NCBI RefSeq assembly: GCF_013394165.1
Contig: NZ_CP041331.1
Span: 248,001 to 312,000, forward strand
Length of the DNA: 64,000 bases
Origin: Pseudoalteromonas sp. Scap06
GTDB taxonomy: Bacteria > Pseudomonadota > Gammaproteobacteria > Enterobacterales > Alteromonadaceae
Direction: 5' to 3'
Below the pieces are notes generated by a model. It had not been told where the DNA came from, did no database searches, and worked only from the letters and a program-made list of their open reading frames with translations. Of this stretch, positions 20,764-29,953 are shown in pieces (positions within the stretch are counted from its first letter, which is position 1; the number at the start of each line of letters is the position of its first letter). Position numbers and translations under genes: made by a program.

Positions 20764-21465
20764 TTACCTAAAAAATAAAACTCTAACCACTTTACCATCT
20801 TTGATCTGATAACTTGAAATAAGCTCTGAACGTTTATCTATAACGTTCGCATCCGTTGAACAGGTTTCTGATAGCTCATGGTCTATTACAATGTCACCAT
20901 GCACAATACGCTTAATTGGTGATGAGCGCAGACACTTAAGTTTTTTAAACATAATGCCATAACGCGCTATTAGTTTTTCTTTGCCTTTAAATAATAGCTC
21001 ATTCGGGAAAATATAAAACTCAACATCTTCATCATACATGCGAATAAATTCTTCAATGTTACGCGCGTTGTAAGCGTTTACTAATTGCTCAACAACAGCC
21101 AGTGACTCGCGAGACTGTTTTGCTTTGGCTTGTTGCCTTGCTGTGAGTGCTTCTTTTGCTTGTGTTACTGCTTGCTCAGCTTGCGCAACAGCCTGTGCTT
21201 TATCAGCTTTACTATTAGGCTGCTGTGCGGGCTTTGTTGATTCACTGCCCAGTACTTGAGAGTCATCTGCTTTTACTTTCTCAACAACCGGCTTTTTTGG
21301 TGTATTAGCCTCTTGGCTTAATGTATCAAGCGCATCTTGTTGCTGCGGTGCGTTTTTTTGCTGTGTTTGTTTAGTCTCGTCCAGCTGTGTTGATTGCTCT
21401 ATAGCATGACTATTTAACGTGAAAGCGGCCAATAAACAGGCACAAATAATAAATAAAGATTTCAT
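20764..21465 (-). CDS. Exported protein with Ala/Gln-rich linker and NTF2-like domain
   Basis: 233 aa from the ATG at 21465, chosen because it begins a clean signal peptide (MKSLFIICACLLAAFTLNSHA) and AGGA lies upstream; the in-frame start at 21495 would add ten residues before it. Residues about 22-125 are low-complexity, rich in Gln, Lys and Ala, with a likely coiled coil (AEQAVTQAKEAL). The last 105 residues form a SnoaL/NTF2-like fold (VEQLVNAYNARNIEEFIRMY, then VEFYIFPNELLFKGKEKL). Such domains bind small ligands or act as assembly modules; the substrate is unknown. Periplasmic location is expected. Confidence 0.7.
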   Translation of the reverse strand: MKSLFIICACLLAAFTLNSHAIEQSTQLDETKQTQQKNAPQQQDALDTLSQEANTPKKPVVEKVKADDSQVLGSESTKPAQQPNSKADKAQAVAQAEQAVTQAKEALTARQQAKAKQSRESLAVVEQLVNAYNARNIEEFIRMYDEDVEFYIFPNELLFKGKEKLIARYGIMFKKLKCLRSSPIKRIVHGDIVIDHELSETCSTDANVIDKRSELISSYQIKDGKVVRVLFFR

Positions 21466-21555
21466 GGATTTCCTAAGTACAAAGACTAAATGCAATTAAA
21501 GCGCAACATAGCAAATTTTAGGCCTCTGAGATAGTTATTATAACGTTATAACTCA

Positions 21556-22299
21556 CTACCAATACTGCTCAACAGTGATATGCCCCGGCTCTTTTCGGCG
21601 ATTACGCTTATAGTTTTGAGCCAATAATAATTCTGTGGTGTCTTTAACCATTTGCGGATTACCACACAACATAAATTGCGCGTTATTTGGTGTGGCGCAT
21701 AATCCAACGTGCTCATATAAAGCGTTGTTTTCAATTACTGTGGTAATTCTACCAGCTAAGCCCTGTAAAGGCGCCTCACGGCTAACAACCGGAATATAGT
21801 TGAGTTGACTAGTGTATAATCTTTTTAGTTTGCCAATAAGCTCCTGATAGCTTAAATCGCTATTTTTCCGTACCCCATGCACTAAATTTATGTGTTGATA
21901 TTTTTGCCATACTTCGCTCTGCTGTAGCATTGATAAAAATGGCCCAATTGCTGTGCCTGTACTCAGCATCCACAATTGCTCACTTGCTGGCACTTCATCT
22001 AGAGTAAAAAAACCAGTTGCTCGGCGCTCTATTAATACGGTGTCACCTGGTTTGAGAGTGGCTAAATGAGAGGATAGTAAACCATCAACCACGTTAATGA
22101 GGTAAAACTCTAAATCAGGACTTTGAGGGGCGTTAACATAAGAGTAGGCGCGAGCTATACGTTTATCACCGTCCATAATAGAAAGCTTTGTAAATTGTCC
22201 TGCTTTAAACGGCTCTACATCAGCGTGAACGGTTATGCTAAATAACGATTCATTCCACCATTTGACTGACTTTACTGTCGCATCAATCCAATTAGACAT
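21556..22299 (-). CDS. fpr: Ferredoxin/flavodoxin-NADP+ reductase
   Basis: 247 aa, matching the length and motifs of bacterial subclass-I Fpr. It moves electrons between NADPH and ferredoxin or flavodoxin in the cytosol, supporting Fe-S cluster and radical-SAM enzymes and oxidative-stress defence. The FAD-binding motif is RAYSYVNAP (about residues 50-58), the NADP-binding stretch is STGTAIGPFLSML, and the C-terminus GHITVEQYW ends in the aromatic residue that stacks on FAD. It is monocistronic. It stands in the same region as katG, in keeping with redox defence, but no SoxR site was found. Confidence 0.95.
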   Translation of the reverse strand: MSNWIDATVKSVKWWNESLFSITVHADVEPFKAGQFTKLSIMDGDKRIARAYSYVNAPQSPDLEFYLINVVDGLLSSHLATLKPGDTVLIERRATGFFTLDEVPASEQLWMLSTGTAIGPFLSMLQQSEVWQKYQHINLVHGVRKNSDLSYQELIGKLKRLYTSQLNYIPVVSREAPLQGLAGRITTVIENNALYEHVGLCATPNNAQFMLCGNPQMVKDTTELLLAQNYKRNRRKEPGHITVEQYW

Positions 22300-22433
22300 A
22301 GTTACTCCAGAGTTTAAGACGTGTTTTAGCTATCAGCTAAAACTTTAAAATTGTTCATTTTAAAGGCAAGCTTTATAACTTAAACATTAGCATTAAGTTA
22401 TAAATTCTGACAGGGAAATAAATGGGAACACAA
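22300..22433. other. Upstream region of fpr
   Basis: AT-rich spacer between fpr and the repeat block that begins at 22434. It should hold the leftward fpr promoter. I see no clear operator. Confidence 0.35.
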
Positions 22434-22475
22434 CGGGCTTCGGGCTACGGGTTTCGAGTATCGAGCAACGAGCTA
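22434..22475 (+). repeat. Six-unit heptamer array (CGRGYNN type)
   Basis: Exactly periodic 7-mers: CGGGCTT, CGGGCTA, CGGGTTT, CGAGTAT, CGAGCAA, CGAGCTA. It is followed by the conserved GTGCTAAAACCTGAG block shared with 22989 and, inverted, with 16600. Same period as the GGGGTTC array at 15971. Confidence 0.8.
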
Positions 22476-22540
22476 GTGCTAAAACCTGAGATCTTTAATC
22501 TACTCTTTCAGCGCAGCGTCTCTTTGCCCTCTTTGTGAAC

Positions 22541-22625
22541 AATGACCTTGCGCGGCATAAAGCTCCGCCTACAGTAAATTTAGAAGTTAACCATATCAGT
22601 AGGCGGGAGTTTACCTCGCGCATTT
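22541..22625 (+). repeat. Intergenic 85-bp repeat, copy 1
   Basis: Matches 22805-22890 at roughly 90% identity by eye. Both run from AATGACCTTGC through CATAAAGCYCCGCCTA and AACCATATCAGTAGGCGG to TTTACCTCGCGCATTT. The CCGCCTAC and GTAGGCGG segments are inverted relative to each other and could pair. A fragment also occurs inverted near 10706. Confidence 0.75.
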
Positions 22626-22701
22626 GTGTTTAATATCCTAGACCTGACGCGATATAAAATCGCTACTACGAAAGGCACTTACTGCTAAAAACAATTTTTC
22701 A

Positions 22702-22793
22702 CCACAGAGGGTTCCGAGGCGCTTTGCGCTACACAGAGGTGGATTGGTATTTTTTAAGCATTTCTCTGTAAACTCAGTGTTCTCGGTGGTAAA
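22702..22793. repeat. ACCACAGAG-type imperfect inverted repeat
   Basis: A 90-bp block that begins ACCACAGAGG and ends CTCGGTGGT, so the ends can pair imperfectly, with internal GAGGCGCTTTGCGC. The GAGGCGCT core is shared with the repeats at 16450 and 16570. It is probably a decayed member of a widespread intergenic repeat family. It lies between the two 85-bp repeats. Confidence 0.5.
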
Positions 22794-22804
22794 TATTTTT
22801 TAAT

Positions 22805-22890
22805 TAATGACCTTGCACGGCATAAAGCCCCGCCTAAAGTAAATTTAGAAGGTAACCATATCAGTAGGCGGAAGTTTACCTCGCGCATTT
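22805..22890 (+). repeat. Intergenic 85-bp repeat, copy 2
   Basis: Direct copy of 22541-22625, with a few substitutions (for example CGCCTAAAG for CGCCTACAG). Confidence 0.75.
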
Positions 22891-22960
22891 TAATCTGACA
22901 TCTAAAGTCTAATTTCTTGTTTAAACACAGAGAAGTGAATGAGAGTAAATGAGAAAACAA

Positions 22961-23038
22961 CGGGCTTCGAGTGACGAGCTGCGAGCTAGTGCTAAAACCT
23001 AGGAACATAAAGCTCGTAGCCCGTAGCTCGAAGCTCGC
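22961..23038. repeat. Facing heptamer arrays around a conserved core
   Basis: Four plus-oriented 7-mers (CGGGCTT, CGAGTGA, CGAGCTG, CGAGCTA; 22961-22988), the GTGCTAAAACCTAGG core, then four inverted 7-mers (AGCTCGT, AGCCCGT, AGCTCGA, AGCTCGC; 23011-23038). Because the two blocks are inverse to each other, the whole can fold back as a large imperfect hairpin. Confidence 0.75.
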
Positions 23039-23054
23039 ATCAAAATCTCAGGCA

Positions 23055-23082
23055 TAAAAAAAGCCGCATAAAATGCGGCTTT
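23055..23082 (-). terminator. Rho-independent terminator downstream of deoD
   Basis: A 10-bp stem AAAGCCGCAT/ATGCGGCTTT with loop AAA. In the minus direction it is followed by a run of T. It is the first strong terminator after the deoB-deoD unit, about 130 nt beyond the deoD stop. Confidence 0.8.
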
Positions 23083-23157
23083 GGGGGTTTAGTCTCACTT
23101 CACTTTGGGCGTGTCTCCAAAACTTAGTGAATACGTTACCAAGGAACTGTTATATTT

Positions 23158-23201
23158 AACCTGAACTCTGGATAGTAAATCTCTTAACCAAAGTTCAGGT
23201 T
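23158..23201. other. 10-bp inverted repeat past the deoD stop
   Basis: Arms AACCTGAACT and AGTTCAGGTT are separated by 24 nt and lie 10-50 nt past the deoD stop codon. There is no T run, so it may protect the mRNA 3' end rather than terminate it. Confidence 0.45.
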
Positions 23202-23211
23202 ATTTAGTTAA

Positions 23212-23913
23212 TTAAATTGACTCTAGGGCAATTTTAACCATTTCGTTGAACGTGGTTTGACGCTCATCTGCAGGTGTTGCTTCGCCGGTGATCACGTGAT
23301 CGCTTACGGTAAATAATGCCATTGCTTTTGCGCCATATTCTGCTGCTACGCCGTATAGGCCAGCTGTTTCCATATCAACAGCAAGTACACCTAGTTTGTC
23401 TAGGTCTTTGTAGAAAGTGTCGTCTGCTTGATAGAAAGTATCGGTAGTAAATACGTTACCTACTTTTGCATCAATGCCTAAATCTTTAGCCGCATTAACG
23501 CCGTTTAAAAGTAAATCAAAGTTAGCAATCGCTGCAAAGTCAGTACCACGAACGCGGGCACGGTTCACGTTAGAATCTGTGCTTGCACCTTGTGCAAAGA
23601 TTACATCGCGAATTTTAATATCGCTGCCAATACCACCACAGGTACCAATACGGATAATATTTTTAACGCCAAAACTAACAATAAGCTCACGAGCATAAAT
23701 TGACATTGAAGGAATGCCCATGCCAGAACCCATAATGCTCACTGGCTTACCTTTGTAAGTTCCAGTAAAGCCGTACATGTTACGTACGCCGGTTACTTGC
23801 ACTGCATCATCTAAAAAGTTTTCAGCAATATATTGTGCGCGTAGCGGATCGCCTGGCATTAATACTGTTTCGGCAAAATCACCTACGTTTGCACTGATAT
23901 GCGGAGTACTCAT
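23212..23913 (-). CDS. deoD: Purine-nucleoside phosphorylase DeoD
   Basis: 233 aa, hexameric PNP-family length. It cleaves purine (deoxy)ribonucleosides with phosphate to the base and (deoxy)ribose-1-phosphate. Motifs: phosphate-binding GDPLRA (about residues 21-26), RIGTCGG (about 88-94), the ribose and base pocket [10 protein letters not shown], and the catalytic Asp in [10 protein letters not shown]. It is cytosolic. It follows deoB by 66 nt on the same strand, so the two products act in series: DeoD makes (deoxy)ribose-1-phosphate and DeoB isomerises it to the 5-phosphate. Confidence 0.97.
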   Translation of the reverse strand: MSTPHISANVGDFAETVLMPGDPLRAQYIAENFLDDAVQVTGVRNMYGFTGTYKGKPVSIMGSGMGIPSMSIYARELIVSFGVKNIIRIGTCGGIGSDIKIRDVIFAQGASTDSNVNRARVRGTDFAAIANFDLLLNGVNAAKDLGIDAKVGNVFTTDTFYQADDTFYKDLDKLGVLAVDMETAGLYGVAAEYGAKAMALFTVSDHVITGEATPADERQTTFNEMVKIALESI

Positions 23914-23979
23914 TGATTGTTTTCCTTTTGTTTGGCTAAAAGCCCTATTACTTTAAAAATATAGTAGCGTATTTTTAAA

Positions 23980-25197
23980 TTACTTAACTGTATTTAGCTT
24001 ATCGACAAAGCCATCACCATACTCTAACGCTTTTAGGTTAAACCATTGCGCAAGTGTTTGACCGATATCAGCAAAGCTATTGCGCTCACCCAGTGGCGTG
24101 TTGTTCATTCCTGGCTGATAAGCAATAACTGGCACATACTCACGAGTGTGCTCTGACCCTGGAAAGGTAGGGTCACAGCCATGATCGGCGGTGATCATTA
24201 ATAAATCATCTGGCTTTAATTGCTCTAAAATAGTTGGTAAGTAATCATCAAACTCTTTTAGCGCTTTAGCATAGCCAACAGGATTTCTGCGATGGCCAAA
24301 CTTTTCATCAAAATCAACTAAATTGGTAAAAATTAAACTGTGATCCTGCGCAGTTGCCATCACTTCACTGGTTTTTTCTAGCAAGTTCATTAACCCTGGT
24401 GCTTTATGCTTTTGGGTAATGCCTTGGTGCGCATAAATATCTGAAATTTTACCAATACTAATGACTTCGCCACCGTCTTTTGCAAGTACATCAAGCAATG
24501 TTGGCGAAGGCGGTAATACTGAATAATCACGACGATTACCGGTTCTGGCAAAGTCTTGACTATTTGAACCCAAAAATGGCCGCGCAATCACTCGTCCTAT
24601 ATTCATTTCATCAAGCAGCGCCCGTGCGATTTCGCATACTTGATAAAGCTTCTCTAGGCCGAATGATTCTTCATGCGCGGCTATTTGAAACACACTGTCA
24701 GCTGAGGTGTAACAGATTGGTTTACCTGTTTTTACGTGCTCTTCACCTAGCTGCTCTAAAATGGTGGTTCCCGATGCATGGCAATTGCCTAAAATGCCCG
24801 GAATACCTGTACGAGCAATAAACTCGTCTACAAATTCTTGTGGGAAACTCGGTTGTGTTTTTGGGAAATATCCCCAATCAAATAACACCGGCACGCCAGC
24901 CATTTCCCAATGTCCCGATGGCGTATCTTTTCCGCTTGAAAGCTCTTTTGCATAACCCCATGCGCCTTGTGGCTCATTGCGATCAGCAATTAAACAGGGT
25001 TCTTTACCAGCGGCTTCACATGCATCTACTAACCCTAATTTTGAAAGGTTAGGAAGCGAAAGCTTGCTGCCAGTTTCGTCATAATATGCCTTGAGTAAAT
25101 GTGCGAATGTATTAGCACCTACATCACCGAATTTATCTGCATCGGGTGCTGCGCCAATTCCTAAACTATCCGCCATTAAGATAATTGCTCTTGCCAT
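23980..25197 (-). CDS. deoB: Phosphopentomutase DeoB
   Basis: 405 aa, matching the usual length. It interconverts (deoxy)ribose-1- and 5-phosphates, feeding nucleoside sugars to central metabolism. It is an alkaline-phosphatase-superfamily fold with two Mn ions: N-terminal [15 protein letters not shown], the phosphorylated Thr in [23 protein letters not shown], and the metal-binding [18 protein letters not shown]. It is the first gene of the deoB-deoD unit. deoA and deoC are absent here. It diverges from the udk-nupC operon, placing a shared regulatory region at 25198-25389. Confidence 0.97.
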   Translation of the reverse strand: MARAIILMADSLGIGAAPDADKFGDVGANTFAHLLKAYYDETGSKLSLPNLSKLGLVDACEAAGKEPCLIADRNEPQGAWGYAKELSSGKDTPSGHWEMAGVPVLFDWGYFPKTQPSFPQEFVDEFIARTGIPGILGNCHASGTTILEQLGEEHVKTGKPICYTSADSVFQIAAHEESFGLEKLYQVCEIARALLDEMNIGRVIARPFLGSNSQDFARTGNRRDYSVLPPSPTLLDVLAKDGGEVISIGKISDIYAHQGITQKHKAPGLMNLLEKTSEVMATAQDHSLIFTNLVDFDEKFGHRRNPVGYAKALKEFDDYLPTILEQLKPDDLLMITADHGCDPTFPGSEHTREYVPVIAYQPGMNNTPLGERNSFADIGQTLAQWFNLKALEYGDGFVDKLNTVK

Positions 25198-25389
25198 TGT
25201 GACCTCACATCTGTTCTAGGTGGTTACTTTATCCGCTCTTCGATTTTTCCGTACAGGACATAAGTCCTGTTTCATAAAACCTAAACATTATAAATTTGCA
25301 CTCTTAAGCGAAGCAAAAGAGATTAATCGTGTCTTTTTTGCTATTGTGATCTACCAACAATATATCCTTCTGTGTGGGTGAGAACTTTA
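25198..25389. promoter_or_regulatory. Divergent control region between deoBD and udk-nupC
   Basis: Two nucleoside operons start outward from here. A perfect 7-bp palindrome with a 4-nt centre, ACAGGAC-ATAA-GTCCTGT, lies at 25253-25270 and is a candidate operator for a CytR/DeoR/NupR-type repressor. A half-site TGTGATC at about 25345 resembles one CRP half-site only. Assignment to a specific regulator is not possible. Confidence 0.5.
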
Positions 25390-26019
25390 GTGACACGAAC
25401 TATTATAGCTATTGCAGGCGCATCGGCGTCCGGCAAATCTCTATTTAGCCAAACAATATACAATGAATTGGTGAATGAGCTTGAACCAGGCGCTATCGCC
25501 ATTATTGAAGAAGATGCTTATTACAAGGATCAATCGCATTTGCCGATGGCACATCGTACGCAAACGAATTACGACCATCCTGATGCATTTGAACACGAAT
25601 TAATGCTTGAGCATTTAACACAACTTCGTAATGGCCACTCAGTTGAAGTACCAACTTATGATTATGCCCAACATACACGCAGCGATAAAACACGCCGTGT
25701 GGCTTCGGCTAAAATACTCATTGTAGAAGGTATTTTATTACTGAGCGATAAAGCACTTAATAAAGAATTTGATATTAAGGTGTTTATAGATACACCGCTA
25801 GATATTTGTTTAATGCGCCGAATGCAGCGCGACATGGAACAAAGAGGCAGAACATTACAATCTGTTGTTGAGCAATATCAAGCAACTGTTAGACCGATGT
25901 TTTATCAATTTATTGAGCCTTCAAAGCATAACGCTGATTTAGTTGTGACTCGAGGCGGTATGAATCGCGTTGCGATTGATATTATAAAAAGTAAAATAAA
26001 ATACATTTTACAAGAATAA
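25390..26019 (+). CDS. udk: Uridine/cytidine kinase
   Basis: 209 aa from the GTG at 25390, chosen because it gives [17 protein letters not shown], in register with known Udk; a GTG at 25372 would add six residues. It phosphorylates uridine and cytidine with a nucleoside triphosphate in pyrimidine salvage. The P-loop is GASASGKS (about 9-16), followed by [23 protein letters not shown] and the lid [15 protein letters not shown]. Its stop lies 17 nt before the transporter ATG, so uptake and phosphorylation are co-expressed. Confidence 0.93.
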   Translation: MTRTIIAIAGASASGKSLFSQTIYNELVNELEPGAIAIIEEDAYYKDQSHLPMAHRTQTNYDHPDAFEHELMLEHLTQLRNGHSVEVPTYDYAQHTRSDKTRRVASAKILIVEGILLLSDKALNKEFDIKVFIDTPLDICLMRRMQRDMEQRGRTLQSVVEQYQATVRPMFYQFIEPSKHNADLVVTRGGMNRVAIDIIKSKIKYILQE

Positions 26020-26036
26020 CAACGGGAAACGTTTGT

Positions 26037-27263
26037 ATGACAACATTTATGAGCTTAGTAGGCATGATGGTGCTACTAGGCATTGCCTTTGCGGCTTCAA
26101 CTAACCGCAAAGCAATTAGTTTAAGAACCGTTGGTATAGCGTTTGCTATGCAAGTCGTTATTGGCGGTTTTGTTCTGTTTTTTGAAGCAGGCAAAAATGT
26201 ATTAACAAGCATGTCAGCAGCTGTTTCATCGGTTATTGGTTATGCAAATGACGGTATTGGGTTTTTATTTGGTCCGCTAGCGTCGCAAGATACGCTTGGT
26301 TTTATATTCGCAATTCAAGTATTGCCGGTTATTGTGTTTTTCTCAGCGCTTGTAGCTGTTTTATATCACTTAGGCATTATGGATTGGATAATTAGAATTT
26401 TAGGCGGTGGTTTACAAAAGCTTTTGAAAACCTCGCGTACAGAATCGCTTTCAGCAACGGCCAATATTTTTGTGGGCCAAACTGAAGCACCGCTAATAGT
26501 TAAGCCATTTATAGCAACAATGACTAAGTCTGAATTGTTTGCAGTAATGGTAGGTGGTTTAGCCACTGTAGCAGGCTCTGTAATGGCCGGTTACGTAATT
26601 ATTGGTGTAGACCTTAAGTATCTTATTGCGGCAAGCTTTATGGCGGCGCCAGGTGGTTTTTTAATGGCAAAAATGATTGTGCCAGAAACAGAAACTCCTA
26701 AAGATAACTTAGCAGATTTAGATTTAAGTGATGATGATAAACCAGTTAATGTAATTGATGCAGCAGCATCAGGCGCAGCTAACGGCATGCATCTAGCACT
26801 TAACGTAGGTGCAATGCTACTTGCCTTCGTGGCGTTAATTGCTCTACTAAACGGTTTATTAGGCGGCGTTGGTGGGTGGTTCGATTACCCAACATTGACG
26901 CTTCAAGAAATATTAGGCTATTTATTTGCTCCTGTTGCATGGTTACTCGGTGTACCGTGGGATGAAGCAATTATAGCCGGCAGCTTTATTGGTCAAAAGA
27001 TAGTAGTAAACGAGTTTGTTGCTTACTTAGACTTTATAAATTATCGCGATACGTTAAGTGCTCACACGCAAGCAATTGTTACTTTTGCATTGTGTGGATT
27101 TGCTAACTTATCATCGATAGCCATTTTACTAGGTGGATTAGGCGGTATGGCGCCTAGTCGGCGAAAGGATATCGCACGCTTAGGGCTCAGAGCAGTGTTA
27201 GCAGGATCTATGGCTAACCTTATGAGCGCAGCAATTGCTGGGTTTTTCCTCTCGCTAGCTTAG
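26037..27263 (+). CDS. nupC: Concentrative nucleoside transporter, NupC family
   Basis: 408 aa, polytopic, with about ten hydrophobic segments. Signature stretches of the CNT family are present: [12 protein letters not shown] in the nucleoside-binding region, [23 protein letters not shown], and C-terminal [29 protein letters not shown]. It imports nucleosides with a cation gradient (H+ or Na+) across the inner membrane; the coupling ion cannot be told from this. It is the second gene of the udk operon and ends in a clear terminator. Confidence 0.9.
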   Translation: MTTFMSLVGMMVLLGIAFAASTNRKAISLRTVGIAFAMQVVIGGFVLFFEAGKNVLTSMSAAVSSVIGYANDGIGFLFGPLASQDTLGFIFAIQVLPVIVFFSALVAVLYHLGIMDWIIRILGGGLQKLLKTSRTESLSATANIFVGQTEAPLIVKPFIATMTKSELFAVMVGGLATVAGSVMAGYVIIGVDLKYLIAASFMAAPGGFLMAKMIVPETETPKDNLADLDLSDDDKPVNVIDAAASGAANGMHLALNVGAMLLAFVALIALLNGLLGGVGGWFDYPTLTLQEILGYLFAPVAWLLGVPWDEAIIAGSFIGQKIVVNEFVAYLDFINYRDTLSAHTQAIVTFALCGFANLSSIAILLGGLGGMAPSRRKDIARLGLRAVLAGSMANLMSAAIAGFFLSLA

Positions 27264-27352
27264 AAACTTAAAGAGATGATCCATCTGTTGCAAAACAATA
27301 GGATAGCGCTTTAAGGGGTTAAAGCACTATCTGACTTGAACGATACTTCACC

Positions 27353-27376
27353 AAGGGCCGCAAGGCCCTTTTATCG
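27353..27376 (+). terminator. Rho-independent terminator after nupC
   Basis: Stem AAGGGCC/GGCCCTT with a GCAA tetraloop, followed by a T-rich tail, about 90 nt past the transporter stop. Confidence 0.75.
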
Positions 27377-27472
27377 TTTTAGCACCTCTACTTTCTAAAT
27401 CCTCAACAACTCGCCCCCCAAAATTATGCTTTGCTTAACCTTCATCCACGCACTCCTTAGCCATCATTGCAC

Positions 27473-27638
27473 TTATACCAATCCGCAATAATACTTAATC
27501 ATTTTGCGGGGCTAAACGTGTCGCTACCTGTGTTAAAAAATTCTCATTTAGAACAACTAAATAGCGAATTTTTTGCCTAGCTATCAACTCGTTTTTCCAG
27601 CCTCAAAATAGACCACTTAATTAAGCGAATTGGTATTA
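27473..27638. mobile_element. 166-bp MITE-like element with TACCAAT termini
   Basis: Ends are inverted: TTATACCAATCCGC at the left and GCGAATTGGTATTA at the right. The inner parts, CATTTTG on one side and CAAAATAG on the other, also pair. It has no ORF. Elements with these ends are, from memory, common in Alteromonadales genomes and are probably mobilised in trans by a transposase not present here. It occupies most of the nupC-27807 gap; the rest of that gap shows nothing else I can name. Confidence 0.65.
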
Positions 27639-27806
27639 CTAAAAAATATGAACAACTGTGTAACTGCAGAAGCATTTAATTGTCAGCCCTTTATAAAAGG
27701 CGCTTGAGAGTGCGAAGTTAACAAGGATGAATGGCTGTGAAGAGGTAATATAGGCATTATTAAGCGGGAACTTTTTGAGCTTTTCCGCGCTTGGCCGATC
27801 TAAGCT

Positions 27807-28565
27807 TTAATTTTTTACATAACGGTTAATGTAAGGTTCATAGCCAGACTCTGCTTTAAGTTGCTTTAGAGCTTGATTAAAACGTTCTACGATCACAGGT
27901 GAAGCAGCTGTATTAAAACCAATATAGTTGCCTTTAAGTTCATCTACATGAATTTGTTCGAGCTTCACTAAATCATCTCTAGAGTATCCAAATGGTTCAG
28001 TTTGATGGTCAATGGTAAAGTCAGATCCAATAATTAAATCGATGCGGTTTTTAAAAAACAGTCGCATAAACGAGTCAGTGTCGCTAAATAGCAATAAGTT
28101 TTTATCAGCTACAAACCCAAGTCGGCGCACCAGCATTTCATAAATATCGCCACGCACTATACCTAACGAATAGTTTTTAGCTTGGGTGATATCGTCCATC
28201 ACAATATGTTCGCTGATTTTTAATTTATAAAAATAGGTTTGATTTGACACCAAGGGTCCAACCCATTGAAAAAGAGGTTCTCGCTCTTGCGTTTTTGCCA
28301 AAGAAATAATGGCTGACTGTGGGTTATTTTGCACTAAGTGGTAAGCGCGCTTCCAGGGTAGCATAATAAACTCGCACTTTAGTGCGGCACGGACACAGGC
28401 ATCTTTTACTATGTCATGATTAATACCCGCCAATTGGCCAGCACTACTTTGAAAGTTATACGGAGGAAAACTTTCGGTATAAATAACCAGCTTAGGCTCA
28501 GCAGCCTGAATTTTTTGGCTAAATAACAGCACAAAAGCTAATAATATAAATTTATAGATACACAC
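27807..28565 (-). CDS. Orphan periplasmic solute-binding protein (SBP_bac_3), second
   Basis: 252 aa with a signal peptide cleaved near QAAEP (about residue 22). It has the family-3 binding-protein layout: LVIYTESFPPYNF, GINHDIVKDAC, and lobe 2 with GIVRGDIYEML and FFKNRIDLIIGSD. It differs from the protein at 13416, with little identity beyond family motifs. No transporter or sensor gene is next to it. The ligand is unknown; amino acids or related polar compounds are typical. Confidence 0.78.
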   Translation of the reverse strand: MCIYKFILLAFVLLFSQKIQAAEPKLVIYTESFPPYNFQSSAGQLAGINHDIVKDACVRAALKCEFIMLPWKRAYHLVQNNPQSAIISLAKTQEREPLFQWVGPLVSNQTYFYKLKISEHIVMDDITQAKNYSLGIVRGDIYEMLVRRLGFVADKNLLLFSDTDSFMRLFFKNRIDLIIGSDFTIDHQTEPFGYSRDDLVKLEQIHVDELKGNYIGFNTAASPVIVERFNQALKQLKAESGYEPYINRYVKN

Positions 28566-28720
28566 CCCCTGTGGTTTAAGTAATAACTTTAACCTAGAAA
28601 ACTCGTAGAGACTATTAATTTATAACGCTGTTTGTAATGTTAAAATAGCAGATGACGTAAATAGCAATAAAATGACGGGAATATTAAAGCGGTGGTGGGA
28701 TGTTCTTAAATTTTGGGCAC

Positions 28721-28747
28721 AAAAAAAGCGCCTTAAGCGCTTTTTTT
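28721..28747 (-). terminator. Terminator after the cold-shock gene
   Basis: Symmetric hairpin with A7-GCGC and GCGC-T7 arms, loop CTTAA. It can end transcription in both directions and lies about 20 nt past the csp stop. Confidence 0.85.
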
Positions 28748-28768
28748 CATTTTACTTAAAAAGTAAAA

Positions 28769-28978
28769 TTATAGAGCTGTGATGTTATCAGCTTGAGGAC
28801 CTTTTTGACCTTGTGAAAGAGTGAACTCTACACGTTGGCCTTCAGCTAAAGTTTTGAAACCTTCGCTTTTGATTGCTGAGAAATGTGCGAAAACGTCTGG
28901 ACCGTTTTCTTGCTCGATGAAACCAAAACCTTTAGACTCGTTGAACCACTTAACTGTACCTGATACGATGTTAGACAT
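28769..28978 (-). CDS. Cold-shock-domain RNA chaperone (CspA family), copy 1
   Basis: 69 aa from the ATG at 28978, which gives the canonical [13 protein letters not shown] start; the in-frame extension to 29032 is not part of the family. RNP1 is KGFGFI and RNP2 is VFAHFS, on the five-strand OB fold that binds single-stranded RNA and DNA and melts mRNA structure. It closely resembles the second copy at 60433. A gene-free leader of up to 260 nt precedes it, consistent with a long cold-sensitive 5' UTR, though that is inference. The family letter (A, C, E or other) cannot be assigned. Confidence 0.93.
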   Translation of the reverse strand: MSNIVSGTVKWFNESKGFGFIEQENGPDVFAHFSAIKSEGFKTLAEGQRVEFTLSQGQKGPQADNITAL

Positions 28979-29239
28979 AGTATTATTCCTGATATAAAAA
29001 ATTAAATTGTGCCCTAATGGGCGGTGTAGCAAAAAATGAGATGGTACTTAAAAACTTCAGGACGGTACTACAAGTATTACTTATACAACAACGAAATGGA
29101 GATTTATAAATTATCATGCTTTCTTTCTAGCTGCGGCCTACTATATAGAGTTACAGGGGTAAGTCAACCCTTTATGTGATTTAATTAATAAAATAACCTT
29201 CGTAACTCACTTTAAATGTTAAGCACTTGTTTAAGCAGC

Positions 29240-29953
29240 TTAAAATTCAAATTCTAACGCCATTCTAAAGCTATGATTCTTCTCTGACTGGCTGATTTCA
29301 GTAATAAAACCGGCTTCCCACTTTAATTGTTTTTGTCCATCAAAGCGATGCAAGCCTATAAAACCAGGGCCAATACCCACAAAGTCTTCACCAAGATACA
29401 CCTCAACCGCGGGCTGAAAAGCAGACAAGTATCGGTAGCGATACTGCGCTCTAAACTCGCTTTCCCATTCGTTTTCTATATCTTGCCCCCATTCGTATAC
29501 TAAAAAAGCATTCATGGTGAGGCTTGCACGACCAAACTCTTTTTCAATTACAAAACCAGAGGTTGCTTCGTATGCGTCGGCGTCATGCTGTTTTTCAAAT
29601 TCAAATAACGCGCCCCAATCAGCCCATAGCCTGCCCTGCTCTATTAACTGCCATCTAAGCTCTAACTCATACGCTTGCAAGCCAAAGTCACCGTTATCAT
29701 CGCGCTCACCCACGATGTAGCCTTCCAATGCCATGGTGTCGTTTATTGCGCCGCCTAAGCCAACGCGCTGCGCTAAAATATTACCACTATCAGTTTGATG
29801 CGACACAAGCCGCCATTCTAGCTCGCGCTCAAACGGCAACACATACGGATGATAAACTTTATCTACTACTATGCCATCAGCATAAGCCAGCTTAGGTATT
29901 AATAAACAAAAACCAATTAATACAGTGGCTGCAAATAGGTTTATTGCTTTCAT
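29240..29953 (-). CDS. Predicted outer-membrane beta-barrel protein, last gene of the operon
   Basis: 237 aa. The signal peptide ends near YADG (residue 26). The mature part is a run of alternating amphipathic strands (ELEWRLVSHQT, MALEGYIVGER, AYELELRWQLI, ASLTMNAFLVYEW, EFRAQYRYRYL) and ends in Phe (FRMALEFEF), the C-terminal signature of barrels inserted by Bam. Function is unknown. Its ATG overlaps the stop of the membrane protein gene at 29950 (ATGA), so it belongs to that operon and may provide an outer-membrane route for whatever the cupredoxin and membrane protein handle. Confidence 0.65.
   Translation of the reverse strand: MKAINLFAATVLIGFCLLIPKLAYADGIVVDKVYHPYVLPFERELEWRLVSHQTDSGNILAQRVGLGGAINDTMALEGYIVGERDDNGDFGLQAYELELRWQLIEQGRLWADWGALFEFEKQHDADAYEATSGFVIEKEFGRASLTMNAFLVYEWGQDIENEWESEFRAQYRYRYLSAFQPAVEVYLGEDFVGIGPGFIGLHRFDGQKQLKWEAGFITEISQSEKNHSFRMALEFEF

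Noticed and set aside
20764..21495. Longer start (21495) for the NTF2-like exported protein
   Set aside because: The added ten residues precede a clean signal peptide that begins at 21465 with a good ribosome-binding site.
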